Assembly (NCBI GenBank): GCA_041862375.1
Contig: JBGVTE010000050.1
Coordinates: forward strand, 62,001-126,000
DNA: 64,000 nt
DNA from: WVZL01 sp041862375
GTDB lineage: Bacteria; Acidobacteriota; Aminicenantia; Aminicenantales; Aminicenantaceae
Reading direction: 5' to 3'
Under the pieces are notes generated by a model. That model saw nothing but the letters and a program-made list of their open reading frames with translations, did not search any database and had not been told where the DNA came from. Every line of letters begins with the position of its first letter. Position 1 is the stretch's first letter. This document shows positions 8,505 to 17,664 of the stretch, in pieces. A program made the translations under genes and the position numbers.

Positions 8505-9617
8505 ATGAAAGAAGCGAGAGTAGCTCTTATTCATGACTGGTTAACAGGTCAACGCGGTGGAGAAAAGGTACTAGAAGTACTGGCTGAAATCTTTCCCAAT
8601 GCACCAATCTACACCCTTTTCCATTTTCAAGGAAGTCAGGTTGAGGAAATTGAAGAGAGAGAGATAAAGACCAGCTTCCTCCAGAATCTTCCCTTATTGA
8701 GGAAAAAATATCGCTACTACCTGCCGCTGTTTCCTCTTGCCGCAGAATTGTTTGACCTCCGTGAGTATGATTTTATCATTTCGAGCTCCCACTGCGTTGT
8801 AAAGGGAATTATCCCTCATCCTGAAGCCCTCCATGTGTGTTACATCCATTCTCCTATGCGCTATACATGGAATCAGTATTTCTCCTATTTTTCAGCTGAT
8901 AAACTGTCTTTTTTTTCCAGGTTAATAATTCCTCCAATGATTCATTACCTCAGGTTGTGGGATGAATCAGCTTCCCACAGGGTTAATTGTTTTATTGCCA
9001 ACTCAAAGAATGTTGCGCGAAGAGTTAAGAGGTACTACGGACGGGAAGCAGAAGTTATCTATCCTCCTGTAGATTCAGATTTTTTCCATCCTGGAGAGAC
9101 TCAGGAAAATTACTATTTAATCGTCTCTGCTCTCGTTCCTTATAAAAAGATTGATTTAGCTGTCGAAGCATTCAATCAAACTGGAGTATCTTTGAAGATT
9201 GTAGGTTATGGGCCGGATTATAAGAAGCTTAAAAAGCTTGCTAAGCCTAATATTCAATTTTTTGGAGGCCTCAACTCAAACGATCTTCTTAAAGTTTACC
9301 AGAGAGCTAAGGCCTTGATTCTGCCTGGAGAAGAGGATTTTGGCATTACCTCGTTGGAAGCTCAATCTTGTGGGATTCCTGTAATTGCTTATGGGAGGGG
9401 AGGAGCCTTGGAGTCTGTTATAGCAGGAAAAACAGGCGTATTTTTTCCTGAATTGGAGGTCAGCAGGTTGGTGGCAGTTCTTGACAAATTTGAAAGCATG
9501 GAATTTAATAAGACAATCATAAGAGAGAATGCCATGAAGTTTTCTCGAAATATTTTTAAAGAGAAATTAGCTGCATTTTTAAGAGAAAAATGGTCTGACT
9601 TTGTGAATATGAGATGA
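8505..9617 (+). CDS. GT4 family glycosyltransferase (WbaZ-like)
   Basis: GT-B enzyme of 370 aa. The N-terminus VALIHDWLTGQRGGEKVLE with CYIHSPMRYTW and YYGREAEVIYPPVD are signatures of the mannosyltransferase-like GT4 group found beside polyprenyl glycosylphosphotransferases. Donor segment: LVPYKKID, then GEEDFGITSLEAQSCGIPVIA. Served by its own consensus promoter; the stop overlaps the start of the following gene by 4 nt, so the pair is coupled. Confidence 0.88.
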   Translation: MKEARVALIHDWLTGQRGGEKVLEVLAEIFPNAPIYTLFHFQGSQVEEIEEREIKTSFLQNLPLLRKKYRYYLPLFPLAAELFDLREYDFIISSSHCVVKGIIPHPEALHVCYIHSPMRYTWNQYFSYFSADKLSFFSRLIIPPMIHYLRLWDESASHRVNCFIANSKNVARRVKRYYGREAEVIYPPVDSDFFHPGETQENYYLIVSALVPYKKIDLAVEAFNQTGVSLKIVGYGPDYKKLKKLAKPNIQFFGGLNSNDLLKVYQRAKALILPGEEDFGITSLEAQSCGIPVIAYGRGGALESVIAGKTGVFFPELEVSRLVAVLDKFESMEFNKTIIRENAMKFSRNIFKEKLAAFLREKWSDFVNMR

Positions 9618-11065
9618 TAAGAAAAGATCACACTCATCTTATTGGAATTTATCTGCTTAGTGACATAATAGCAATTTCATTTTCCTTTTTTTATTCTTAT
9701 TTTTTCCGCTTTTATTCCTTCATTTACATTCATCCAGAAAGAGGAATTCCTCCTTTTATTTCTTATGTAGCAGTCTTTCCTCTTTTTCTAGTAGCCCACC
9801 TTGTGATTTTTTACTTTCAAGGTTTCTACAAGACAAGGCTGAAGCGGACAAAGTTAGACGACTTTATTTCAATTTTCCTGAATACCATCTTCACTTTTCT
9901 CGTCATCATAGCTATTCTGAGCTATCTTAATAGCTATAGCCAAGGCGCAGCACCTCTTTTCCAAATCAGCTTTAAGTTATCCCATGGATTCTTGGCTATC
10001 TATTTTATTGCCGCAGTTTTTATGATTGCATTCCTCAGAACACAGATAAGTTTCTTCATGAGGCGCCGTTTTGCCAGAGGTTTGGACTTACATAACGTTT
10101 TAATCATAGGGGCAGGGGAAACAGGTAAATCAGCAGCTCAGAAGTTCTCTCAATACAAAGATTTAGGCTTCTTTGTTAAAGGTTTTTTAGACGATGAGAA
10201 AAAAGAGGGGACTGCAATAGATATTGACGGAGGAATTAAAGTCCTCGGACCCTTGAGTAAATTGAAATCAATTCTCAATACAGAAAATATCAGTGATGTC
10301 TTTATAGCTCTGGATTTACATCATTACCCCAAGATTCTAGAAATCCTTAAAGTAGTTGAAAAGTTTATGGTGAATGTAAGACTTATTCCTGATCTGTTTC
10401 AGCTCCTTACTCTGAAGGCCGGTATTCAGGACCTTGATGGATTTCCTGTTATAAGTATCGATGAGGTTTCCATAAGCGGGATAAAGGCGTTAGTGAAAAG
10501 AGTTATTGATATAGGAATTTCTTTTCTGCTTTTGGTTTTACTTTCCCCTTTGCTATTGATAATAGCATTTTTAATCAAAGCTACATCTAAAGGGCCTGTA
10601 CTTTACCGTCAGCGGAGAGTAGGCTTAGATGGGAGAAAATTTATTCTCCATAAATTCAGGACAATGATTCAAGATGCAGAGATGTCAACAGGTCCTGTGA
10701 TGAGCAAGCCTGGTGACCCAAGGGTCACTAGAGTAGGAAAATATCTGAGAAAGTTCAGTATCGATGAGATTCCTCAATTAATCAATGTTTTAAGGGGTGA
10801 GATGAGTCTTATCGGTCCACGACCTGAAAGGCCAGTATTTGTCAAAGATTTCAGCGAGAAAATACCTAAATACATGCTCAGGCATAAGGTAAAATCTGGA
10901 ATCACAGGATGGGCTCAGGTTCATGGATTGAGACAGGATACTCCTATCGATAAGAGACTTGAATACGACTTTTACTACATCCAAAATTGGTCATTAGCCT
11001 TAGATTTGAGGATAGTCTGGAAAACTTTAAAAAAAGGCTTTATCGATAAGCATATAAGATTATAA
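9614..11065 (+). CDS. Undecaprenyl-phosphate sugar phosphotransferase (WcaJ/WbaP-type)
   Basis: Integral membrane enzyme starting glycan assembly by transferring a sugar-1-phosphate to undecaprenyl phosphate. 483 aa: several N-terminal membrane helices (about 10-150), a CoA-binding/Rossmann-like middle domain beginning LIIGAGETGKSA, a further helix near 300, then the catalytic domain with LYRQRRVGLDGRKFILHKF, SIDEIPQLINVLRGEMSLIG, PERP and a C-terminal YDFYYIQNWS. All motifs of the polyprenyl glycosylphosphotransferase family are present. It ends the cluster and converges on pgsA. No Wzx, Wzy, Wza or Wzc is in the window. Confidence 0.92.
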   Translation: MIRKDHTHLIGIYLLSDIIAISFSFFYSYFFRFYSFIYIHPERGIPPFISYVAVFPLFLVAHLVIFYFQGFYKTRLKRTKLDDFISIFLNTIFTFLVIIAILSYLNSYSQGAAPLFQISFKLSHGFLAIYFIAAVFMIAFLRTQISFFMRRRFARGLDLHNVLIIGAGETGKSAAQKFSQYKDLGFFVKGFLDDEKKEGTAIDIDGGIKVLGPLSKLKSILNTENISDVFIALDLHHYPKILEILKVVEKFMVNVRLIPDLFQLLTLKAGIQDLDGFPVISIDEVSISGIKALVKRVIDIGISFLLLVLLSPLLLIIAFLIKATSKGPVLYRQRRVGLDGRKFILHKFRTMIQDAEMSTGPVMSKPGDPRVTRVGKYLRKFSIDEIPQLINVLRGEMSLIGPRPERPVFVKDFSEKIPKYMLRHKVKSGITGWAQVHGLRQDTPIDKRLEYDFYYIQNWSLALDLRIVWKTLKKGFIDKHIRL

Positions 11066-11073
11066 AACAGAGT

Positions 11074-11655
11074 TTAACTTCTCTGGGGGAGAAAAATAAG
11101 TCCAAAGCCAACAATGGAGTAGTGTATACCTGACATAACAGTAATTACAAAAGTAAGTACATAGAGCCAGTTGAGAGGAGAGGGAGAGATGTTAAAGTAA
11201 TTACTTAAGAGAACGAGCAGAACAGTACCTACCTGACATACCGTGCTTCCCTTACCCAGGATGGATGGAGAAAAAGAAGTTTTGCCTTTAGTTAAATAAA
11301 TTACAAAAAATCCTATCGAGATAAGCACATCACGACCGATCACTGTCCCTGTAAGCCAGATGGGAATTGTATTTACATTACTGAGAGAGGGGAAGGAGAG
11401 TATCACATAAGAAGTTGACATGAGTAATTTATCTGCTGCTGGATCGAGGATCGCACCAATTTTTGTTTTCTGGTGCCATAGCCTGGCTGAGAAGCCATCC
11501 AGAATATCTGTGAGCCCTGCAAGAAGAAAAATCAGGAGTGCCTCGAAGGCTTTCCTGGTGAGGATCATTATAAGAAATAGGGGAACAAGGAGTATTCGCA
11601 GTAAAGTGAGAATATTAGGCAGAGTAAAAAAGTTATTGTTTTCTTCTGAATTCAT
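11074..11655 (-). CDS. pgsA: CDP-diacylglycerol-glycerol-3-phosphate 3-phosphatidyltransferase
   Basis: Inner-membrane enzyme making phosphatidylglycerol phosphate, the committed step to phosphatidylglycerol. The CDP-alcohol phosphotransferase motif is complete: D50, D53-G54, A57-R58, G67, D71, D75. 193 aa with about five membrane helices is normal. Last gene of the minus-strand run DUF4388-miaA-hflX-TPR-pgsA, 47 nt after the TPR protein. No strong Shine-Dalgarno precedes the ATG. Confidence 0.92.
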   Translation of the reverse strand: MNSEENNNFFTLPNILTLLRILLVPLFLIMILTRKAFEALLIFLLAGLTDILDGFSARLWHQKTKIGAILDPAADKLLMSTSYVILSFPSLSNVNTIPIWLTGTVIGRDVLISIGFFVIYLTKGKTSFSPSILGKGSTVCQVGTVLLVLLSNYFNISPSPLNWLYVLTFVITVMSGIHYSIVGFGLIFLPQRS

Positions 11656-11702
11656 TCACTAAATCTTTGCTCTTGCATCTCACTCAGGATTAATACGATA
11701 GC

Positions 11703-13025
11703 TTATTTTATTAGATTAAGGATGATATCCAATATTTTTAAAGCTTTTTGTCCTGATACAGGTTGATCAGGGAGGAAGGATTTATCATAAGAAAGATCCA
11801 TGATTTGATAAGATACAATCTGAGTGATTGGATGATGGTAGTAATTATCAGGGGAAATGTCTGAGATTTGTATTTTTTCAGGTGGAAATTGCTGAATCAA
11901 TCTGGAGCCTCTCGCTTTTAGAAGATTGATAAGCCGAATTAGGATTTCAGCCATTTCTGCTCTCGTAACAATTTTTTGGGGTTGGAACGTGTGGCTAGGA
12001 TAGACATCCATAATGCCGAGTGAGGTTATTTCCAGGATAAATTTTGAAGCCCAAGAAGTGGATATGTCGATGATTATGGGCGGTTTACTTTTTGTGTCTC
12101 CCAAGATTCCTTTGAATTTCACAGCTATGAGAGCAGCAACTTCCTCTTTGGAAATTGCCTCCCTAGTTGGAATGTTGTGATACTGGCTGGACAATTCAAT
12201 GATACCAAGTCTGTTTCTCAAAGCCTCGATACGAGACTGAATTTCTTCGTCTCCTGGCTGTAGCTCTAATAATTCCTCGTAGACTTCAAGGCTTTTGGTG
12301 AATTTTTCGGCTTGGAATAGAGCTTCTCCATAGTCTTCGAGAATATCTGGATTTTCAGATTCATGAGAATATGCAGCTTCAAAGTGGAGAATAGCATTTT
12401 GCAGGTTGTTTTCTGCCTTGTAAATCTTAGCAAGTGTTAGATGGGCTTCTGTTGAATCAGGAGAATAGTAGAGAGCCTTTAAAAAGGATTCTTTGCTTCT
12501 CTCTCGATTCCCTTGGGAGAGGAAGCCTTTTCCTTCTTCTAGTGCCTCTTCTGTTTTTTTGGCTTTAAGAGCATTGTATCCCTGTTTGGCCCAAGTGTGG
12601 TCTGGCCGCCTCTTAAGCACTTCTCTATACTCGGCAAAAGCGAGATTCTCTCGACCTGTTTTCTGGTAGAGCTGAACTAACCCAAGGTGAATCAAAGGCA
12701 TATCAGGATAATAATACAAAGCAGCTTTAAAACTCTCTTCAGCCTCTTGGTATTTGCTTAGGGCGAAATAGGTATATCCATAACCAACGTAATAGCCAGG
12801 GCTTTTATAGTCTAACCGGGAGAGTATTTTCTGGGCTTTGTTTTCCCTTCCTTCTCTTAGATTTTTCCATGCTTCTTCAGTGGCGATTCTTTCATCCAGA
12901 GATAGAGTTGTCACTACTGTTTGAGGGAGGCTTTCCAGATAAAAATCAGGCTTTAGAGGCTGATATGTTGCACAGGACCAAAACCAGAGTAACAGTATAA
13001 ATACAATTGTTGTTTTTCTCACCAC
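11703..13025 (-). CDS. TPR lipoprotein with C-terminal SLH-like domains
   Basis: 440-aa exported lipoprotein: signal peptide ending in lipobox LWFWSC (Cys about 18). Residues about 75-270 form repeated TPR units (for example GYVGYGYTYFALSKYQEAEESF and AHLTLAKIYKAENNLQNAILHF). The C-terminal third resembles S-layer-homology repeats: WASKFILEITSLGIMDVYPS with VTRAEMAEILIRL, then a second, weaker copy near the end. A scaffold or envelope-attachment role is plausible. The start overlaps hflX by 7 nt. Confidence 0.75.
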   Translation of the reverse strand: MVRKTTIVFILLLWFWSCATYQPLKPDFYLESLPQTVVTTLSLDERIATEEAWKNLREGRENKAQKILSRLDYKSPGYYVGYGYTYFALSKYQEAEESFKAALYYYPDMPLIHLGLVQLYQKTGRENLAFAEYREVLKRRPDHTWAKQGYNALKAKKTEEALEEGKGFLSQGNRERSKESFLKALYYSPDSTEAHLTLAKIYKAENNLQNAILHFEAAYSHESENPDILEDYGEALFQAEKFTKSLEVYEELLELQPGDEEIQSRIEALRNRLGIIELSSQYHNIPTREAISKEEVAALIAVKFKGILGDTKSKPPIIIDISTSWASKFILEITSLGIMDVYPSHTFQPQKIVTRAEMAEILIRLINLLKARGSRLIQQFPPEKIQISDISPDNYYHHPITQIVSYQIMDLSYDKSFLPDQPVSGQKALKILDIILNLIK

Positions 13026-14281
13026 GGTTCATATCCTCTGTTAATAAATGGCAAAAAATTTAAGATTGATCTGTTGTTGGTCATAATCTTGAGCTCGAAA
13101 TAATCTCCGTTTTCTCTTCTTTTCAAGACAACAGACCATTTTGGGAAGGAATTGACTATTTCTTTTTTTGATTTTGGGATACGTAAGTAATACAATTTGA
13201 AATCTTTAAAAAGCAAAGTTCTGAGTTTTTCTTTAAGGCAGTTAACTCCTTCACCTGTCTTAGCCGAAACATAGGCATTATAACCGTCTGAATGTCTGTT
13301 TTTTTTGAGAAACTCTTCTTTGTTGACCATTAAATCAATTTTATTCATAATTTTTATTACTGGTATATTCGTTGCTCCTATCTCAGCAAGTACTGTTTCA
13401 ACAGCTTCAACTTGGCTTTCCATATAAGAAGAAGTGATATCAATGACATGGCAGATGCAATCAGCCTCTATCACCTCCTCTAATGTGGCTTTGAAAGATG
13501 TTATTAGTTCAATTGGCAATTTATGGATGAAACCGACTGTATCACTCAGGAAAAAGTAGAGACCGTCAGAGAAGTAAACCCGGCGGAGAACTGGATCTAA
13601 TGTGGCAAAAAGTTGGGATGAAATGAACATTTTTTCTTTGGAAAGGAAATTGAACAGAGTGGACTTGCCTACATTTGTGTACCCTACAAGCGAGACCGTG
13701 GGTATAGGGCTTTTTTTTCTGCTCTTTCTCTGATTGTCTCTTCTTTTATGAATGTCCTGGATGTCTTTTTTTATCTTGGATATCCTATCCAAGATTCTCC
13801 GTCTGTCTTCCTCAAGCTTTTTTTCTCCAGGGCCCCGGGTACCAATTCCTGCTCCGAGCTGGGAAAGAGAAATGCCTTTGCCCACAAGGCGGGGAAGAAT
13901 ATAGTTCAACTGAGCTAACTCTACTTGGAGCTTACCCTCCTTGCTCCTGGCTCTCTGTGCAAAGATATCCAGAATGAGTTGAGTCCTATCTATAACTTTG
14001 GTTTGAATTTCATCTTCCAGACTTCTTTGCTGAATAGGGCTTAAGTTGTGGTCAAATATTATAAGGTTGGCGTTACATTCTTCTTTTAGGTGCGCAATTT
14101 CCTGAACCTTTCCTTCTCCTATAAAATATTTTGGACTGATTTCTGGGCGGGACTGGAATATTTTTTGAACTACCTCAGAACCAGCTGTCTTAGCCAAGCC
14201 TTCCAGCTCCTTCATAGATTTTTCTGATTCTAATTTTTCTTTTTTTGTTGTGGCCAGGTTGATTAGGATTGCTTTTTCCAT
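13019..14281 (-). CDS. hflX: Ribosome-associated GTPase HflX
   Basis: GTPase that splits stalled ribosomes. 420 aa: N-terminal HflX domain with YFIGEGKVQEI and the glycine-rich GIGTRGPGEKKLE loop (about 146-156), then the G domain: G1 GYTNVGKS (200-207), G3 DTVGF (247-251), G4 NKID (about 312). It follows miaA by 3 nt; the miaA-hflX pairing is common in bacteria. The C-terminal extension after about 365 is short. Confidence 0.94.
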   Translation of the reverse strand: MEKAILINLATTKKEKLESEKSMKELEGLAKTAGSEVVQKIFQSRPEISPKYFIGEGKVQEIAHLKEECNANLIIFDHNLSPIQQRSLEDEIQTKVIDRTQLILDIFAQRARSKEGKLQVELAQLNYILPRLVGKGISLSQLGAGIGTRGPGEKKLEEDRRRILDRISKIKKDIQDIHKRRDNQRKSRKKSPIPTVSLVGYTNVGKSTLFNFLSKEKMFISSQLFATLDPVLRRVYFSDGLYFFLSDTVGFIHKLPIELITSFKATLEEVIEADCICHVIDITSSYMESQVEAVETVLAEIGATNIPVIKIMNKIDLMVNKEEFLKKNRHSDGYNAYVSAKTGEGVNCLKEKLRTLLFKDFKLYYLRIPKSKKEIVNSFPKWSVVLKRRENGDYFELKIMTNNRSILNFLPFINRGYEPW

Positions 14282-14284
14282 TTT

Positions 14285-15208
14285 TTATTTCAGGTTTTTT
14301 TTGACATAATTAGCTAAAGAAGAAAAATCATAGGGTGAAAACCATTGAATTCCTTTCATTTTTTTAAACCACACAAACTGTCTTTTTGCGTAGCGACGGG
14401 TGTCTCTTTTGGTTAGTGATATAGCCTCTTCGAGACTCATTTCATTTTTAAGAAACTTGAGTACATATTTATAGCCTAGAGCTCGAAACGGAGGGGAATT
14501 TTCATTTGCTCCTTTTTCAAGGAGTGCCTCCACTTCATTAATTATACCTCTTTTGAACATTTTATCCACTCTTTCTTCAATTCTTTTGTAGAGTTCCTTT
14601 CTGTTTAATTTTAGCCCAATTATTATGATATTAAAATCTTTCACAAAAGATTCTGTTTTCAAGAAATGTTCGGTGATAGGTTTTTGGGTGAGATAAAATA
14701 CTTCCAGGGCCCTGATTATCCTCATCTTATCCTTCTTTCCAATTTTTTGTGAATATTCATGATCTACTTCTCTAAGTTTTTTTCTCATGCTGTCCAGGCC
14801 TTCCTCACTGGCTCTTTTTTCGAGTTTTTGTCGAAGTTTAGAGTTTCTTCCAGGCCCTGGGAACAGCCCGTCCAACAAAGCCTTTAAATATAAGCCTGTC
14901 CCCCCGACAATTATAGGGAGCTTTTTTTTCTTCAAGATGTGGCTTATAGCTTTCAGTGAAAGCTCTGCAAAGTCAGCAGCAGTGAATTGAGTAGAAGGCT
15001 CTATGATATCAAGCAGATGGTGGGGAATACTTTCTCTCTTATCAAGAAGGAGTTTGTCTGTTCCGATGTCGAATCCTTTGTAAACTTGCATAGAATCGCA
15101 GTTTATAATTTCTCCCTGCAATTTTTTTGCAAGTTTGATCGATGTTAGACTTTTTCCAACGCCTGTAGGGCCGAGGATTATGATGAGATTTTTTTCTTTA
15201 AAATCCAA
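14285..15208 (-). CDS. miaA: tRNA dimethylallyltransferase MiaA
   Basis: Transfers a dimethylallyl group to N6 of A37 in tRNAs reading UNN codons. 307 aa; P-loop GPTGVGKS (13-20), the SMQVYKGFDIGTDK segment, HHLLDI, PIIVGGTGLYLKALLDG, and FRALGYK near 240 followed by KRDTRRYAKRQFVWF, all diagnostic. The start is TTG at 15208; it lies inside the tail of a 26-codon micro-ORF, which suggests coupling. Confidence 0.94.
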   Translation of the reverse strand: MDFKEKNLIIILGPTGVGKSLTSIKLAKKLQGEIINCDSMQVYKGFDIGTDKLLLDKRESIPHHLLDIIEPSTQFTAADFAELSLKAISHILKKKKLPIIVGGTGLYLKALLDGLFPGPGRNSKLRQKLEKRASEEGLDSMRKKLREVDHEYSQKIGKKDKMRIIRALEVFYLTQKPITEHFLKTESFVKDFNIIIIGLKLNRKELYKRIEERVDKMFKRGIINEVEALLEKGANENSPPFRALGYKYVLKFLKNEMSLEEAISLTKRDTRRYAKRQFVWFKKMKGIQWFSPYDFSSLANYVKKNLK

Positions 15209-15278
15209 TTTTGATCAGGAGAAAGATAAAAAGTAGAGTAATAAAAATTAAAAGGGCTAAAATTTGTCTTTTCTTCAC
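15198..15278 (-). CDS. 26-aa hydrophobic micro-ORF linking DUF4388 gene and miaA
   Basis: A GTG overlaps the stop of the DUF4388 gene (GTGA), and the frame runs 26 codons to a TAA that lies inside the miaA start region. The product begins MKKRQILALL and continues as one uninterrupted hydrophobic helix ending KIGF: a positively charged start plus one membrane span. The two interlocking overlaps argue that ribosomes pass through it, either making a micro-protein or simply delivering ribosomes to the TTG start of miaA. No homology can be judged by eye. Confidence 0.4.
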   Translation of the reverse strand: MKKRQILALLIFITLLFIFLLIKIGF

Positions 15279-16378
15279 GAGAGATCTCCCATTTTCTCCA
15301 AATTTTCGATTAAAGCTGTCTCATGTCCTGTTCCGAGGGTTCTTTTTACAGCTAAAACCTCCGCTGCCAGGATTTCATCCAAATCCTTTAAAAAATTTTT
15401 CCATTTTTTATCGCTGGATAAGTTGATATTCATTCTTAAGGTTGGTTTCATCTCAATTCTGCCATCAGGCCTTAATTCGAGGGTTTGAAGAGGAGGACTT
15501 AATTGAGGTTTTATATCGTCCAGACATTTATTCAAGACACTCATGGCAGCGGGCCCTATTTCTTTTGAAATGTATTTATAGATATAGGAACACTTGGAGT
15601 TGAATGATTCCAGAATTTTATCAAGTTCGTCAGTTAAGAATTCGTGGGCATAATTAACTCTCTTATTTTCGTGAGAGGTGCTAATTATTCCCAAGCTAAG
15701 GAAAGCAAAGATTGTTCTTTTTGTTTCACCTTTTCCTATTTCACTCAAATCATAAATGATTTTTAGATTCGGTGCGTTCTCTATTAGTTTCAACAAATAT
15801 TTTTCATGAGGCTCGAATCTAATCTGGTCAATATAGAAGGGAAAGAGGATTTTAAGACTTTCATCTTCAGGAGGAAGGTGGATCTCAAAGACCTCTCGAT
15901 TTTTCATTTGACGGATGCCCTGGAGAATGAGGTTAGGTATTTCGCTTTCCTGAAGGATTTGGGATTCGTAAGGTATGTCTTCGGATTCGAAATAAAATTC
16001 AGCATCTGTCCAATCAAATAGAGAAAAGAAGTCTTCTTTGAAGAAGGTTTGCATGAGTTGCCAGAGATGAAGAGGTGAGAAGAGAGCGAACTCAGTTAGC
16101 GATTTTATGACAGTAATTTTGTTTTGGCGTGCAAAAAGGCGGCATTTTTTTAGCTGGGAAGAGTTCAGCATCTTTTTTTTGATCAACATTTTCAAAAAAT
16201 CTTTTTCGGAAAAAGAAGCAAGCTCTCCTACTATATTTCTCTTTTTGAAATACAGCTTTTTTTCGATTTTTTCTTTTGTTATTCTCAACAATCCAGTTTT
16301 TTCCTTATGCCAGATACTGAATAGGAGCTGAGGAAGAGGTGTTTCCGCGAGATTTCCTTGAAGCGGAAGCTCATTCAT
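15275..16378 (-). CDS. DUF4388 (PATAN-like) domain protein
   Basis: 367-aa cytoplasmic protein whose first about 100 residues match the DUF4388 pattern: LQGNLAETPLPQLLFSIWHKEKTGLLRI followed by a KKLYFKKRNIVGE strand and SFSEKDFLKMLI. Such domains occur in signalling proteins of Acidobacteriota, Myxococcota and relatives, with no enzymatic activity known. Later regions (about 200-270) contain a winged-helix-like stretch. First gene of a minus-strand operon, driven by a TTGACA-N17-TACATT promoter whose -10 ends 6 nt before the ATG; no ribosome-binding site. Function unknown. Confidence 0.7.
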   Translation of the reverse strand: MNELPLQGNLAETPLPQLLFSIWHKEKTGLLRITKEKIEKKLYFKKRNIVGELASFSEKDFLKMLIKKKMLNSSQLKKCRLFARQNKITVIKSLTEFALFSPLHLWQLMQTFFKEDFFSLFDWTDAEFYFESEDIPYESQILQESEIPNLILQGIRQMKNREVFEIHLPPEDESLKILFPFYIDQIRFEPHEKYLLKLIENAPNLKIIYDLSEIGKGETKRTIFAFLSLGIISTSHENKRVNYAHEFLTDELDKILESFNSKCSYIYKYISKEIGPAAMSVLNKCLDDIKPQLSPPLQTLELRPDGRIEMKPTLRMNINLSSDKKWKNFLKDLDEILAAEVLAVKRTLGTGHETALIENLEKMGDLS

Positions 16379-16384
16379 GTTTTT

Positions 16385-16413
16385 AATGTATAAATGATTG
16401 AATCCTATGTCAA
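16385..16413 (-). promoter_or_regulatory. Sigma-70 promoter of the DUF4388-miaA-hflX-pgsA operon
   Basis: On the minus strand TTGACA (16408-16413), 17-nt spacer, TACATT (16385-16390), then AAAAAC and the ATG at 16378. The whole promoter sits in the 48-nt gap between the UroD-like gene and DUF4388. The distance implies a start site at the initiation codon. Confidence 0.7.
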
Positions 16414-16426
16414 ATGAGAATATGGT

Positions 16427-17599
16427 CTAATATTGACCGAATTTTATTGCAGAGTTTATTATGGCTCTAACGTTTTCAGGTTTAGCGTTCCAAGGCGTTT
16501 CGCATTCAGTTGAGAGGATGAAACCTCCTCCTTCAGCACAATTTTTTATCAATTTTTTACAGAATTCTTCTACTTCACTAGGGGTGCCAAAGCAGAGGAG
16601 TGAGGCTGGCACATTGCCGAATATGCAAGCTTTATCACCTAAAATTTCTTTTGCCTTTTTCATATCAGTCTTTTCGAAATCGAGTAATACCTTTCCCTTT
16701 GGCAGGCCATTGGTAATATTCTTTAATAGAGACAATAAAGACGTTAAATCTCCATCCATATGGACATGAGCTTTGAATCCTCGGTTTACTATCATATCCA
16801 CGCCCTTTTTTAGAGTTGGCCATACAAATTCTTCGAAGACTTGAGGAGAAACATAAGGTGGCCCTGCGATTCCTGCCTGGAAGAAGATTTTTTCAGCGCC
16901 TGGGACTTCTCCAGCACCCATCGTCATTGCCTGTTTTAGGGCATTTATAATTTCATGTTCTAGAATCCATTCACACATCTCTTTTACTTTATCTGGTTGC
17001 TCATACATGTCTATAGCAAATTGATTAAAACCACGATAATAGAGGACAAGTTCAAAAGGAATTGTTGCTCTCCCTCCCATAAGTAAAGGCACTTCATATT
17101 CTTCGACGAATTTTCTCCAGGCTTTAGCGTAGATTTTAGGGTATTCGAACTCGTAGAAGAGGAAGTCTTCTATACTTCGTTTAAAAGCGTTTTTACTAGT
17201 CTTTTTGTTGAAGAGTACTGTTGAGAAGCCTCTTTCAATAATATCATCATAGTCTTCAATTATACATTTTTCGAAGAAGCTTGGGATATTACCTTTGGGT
17301 GGAAAGTAGTCTTCGATTCTCCAGTCGAGAGTAACCTGATCCCATCCAGATTTGGGTTGTAAAGATAAGTGGTCAAGGGTTGTTATATTCGGATCTTCCT
17401 GATCTCCCTCTCCGATTTTTTCTCTTGCTCTTGCCACTGCTTGAATAAGCTTCTCGGGTTGGGTAAACATATCCTTGATAGATATTCCACCTTGATATGC
17501 CAGAATATAGCAATTCAGAGGGGAAACAGGTACTCGGTCAGCCTCTTCAAGATTCCAGGCTGCATCAAGTCTTTCGTATCTCGTCATTGTTTCTACCAT
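16427..17599 (-). CDS. UroD-fold corrinoid methyltransferase (MtaA/MtoB-like), paralogue 1
   Basis: Member of the uroporphyrinogen-decarboxylase superfamily branch that moves methyl groups to or from corrinoid proteins. 390 aa: TRYERLDAAWNLEEADRVPVSPLNCY at the N-terminus, a GAGEVPGAE loop, AHVHMDGDLT (about 265), LLDFEKTD and a C-terminal TECETPWNAKPENV (C366). In MtaA-type enzymes zinc is held by an HxC pair and a later Cys; here the HxC position reads HMD, while the C-terminal Cys is kept. Clearly a paralogue of the 19157-20305 gene, the permease lying between them. The second in-frame ATG (17587) matches the paralogue's start and may be the true one. Confidence 0.8.
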   Translation of the reverse strand: MVETMTRYERLDAAWNLEEADRVPVSPLNCYILAYQGGISIKDMFTQPEKLIQAVARAREKIGEGDQEDPNITTLDHLSLQPKSGWDQVTLDWRIEDYFPPKGNIPSFFEKCIIEDYDDIIERGFSTVLFNKKTSKNAFKRSIEDFLFYEFEYPKIYAKAWRKFVEEYEVPLLMGGRATIPFELVLYYRGFNQFAIDMYEQPDKVKEMCEWILEHEIINALKQAMTMGAGEVPGAEKIFFQAGIAGPPYVSPQVFEEFVWPTLKKGVDMIVNRGFKAHVHMDGDLTSLLSLLKNITNGLPKGKVLLDFEKTDMKKAKEILGDKACIFGNVPASLLCFGTPSEVEEFCKKLIKNCAEGGGFILSTECETPWNAKPENVRAIINSAIKFGQY

Positions 17600-17664
17600 G
17601 ATGCACGACTAAAAAGCCTTTTTTCCTCTAGTTAACTAATTTTTGAGAATGATTACTATTTTCT

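Noticed and set aside
15211..15488. Plus-strand frames across the miaA/DUF4388 junction
   Set aside because: They lie antisense to DUF4388 coding sequence and have shadow-like composition with no ribosome-binding site.
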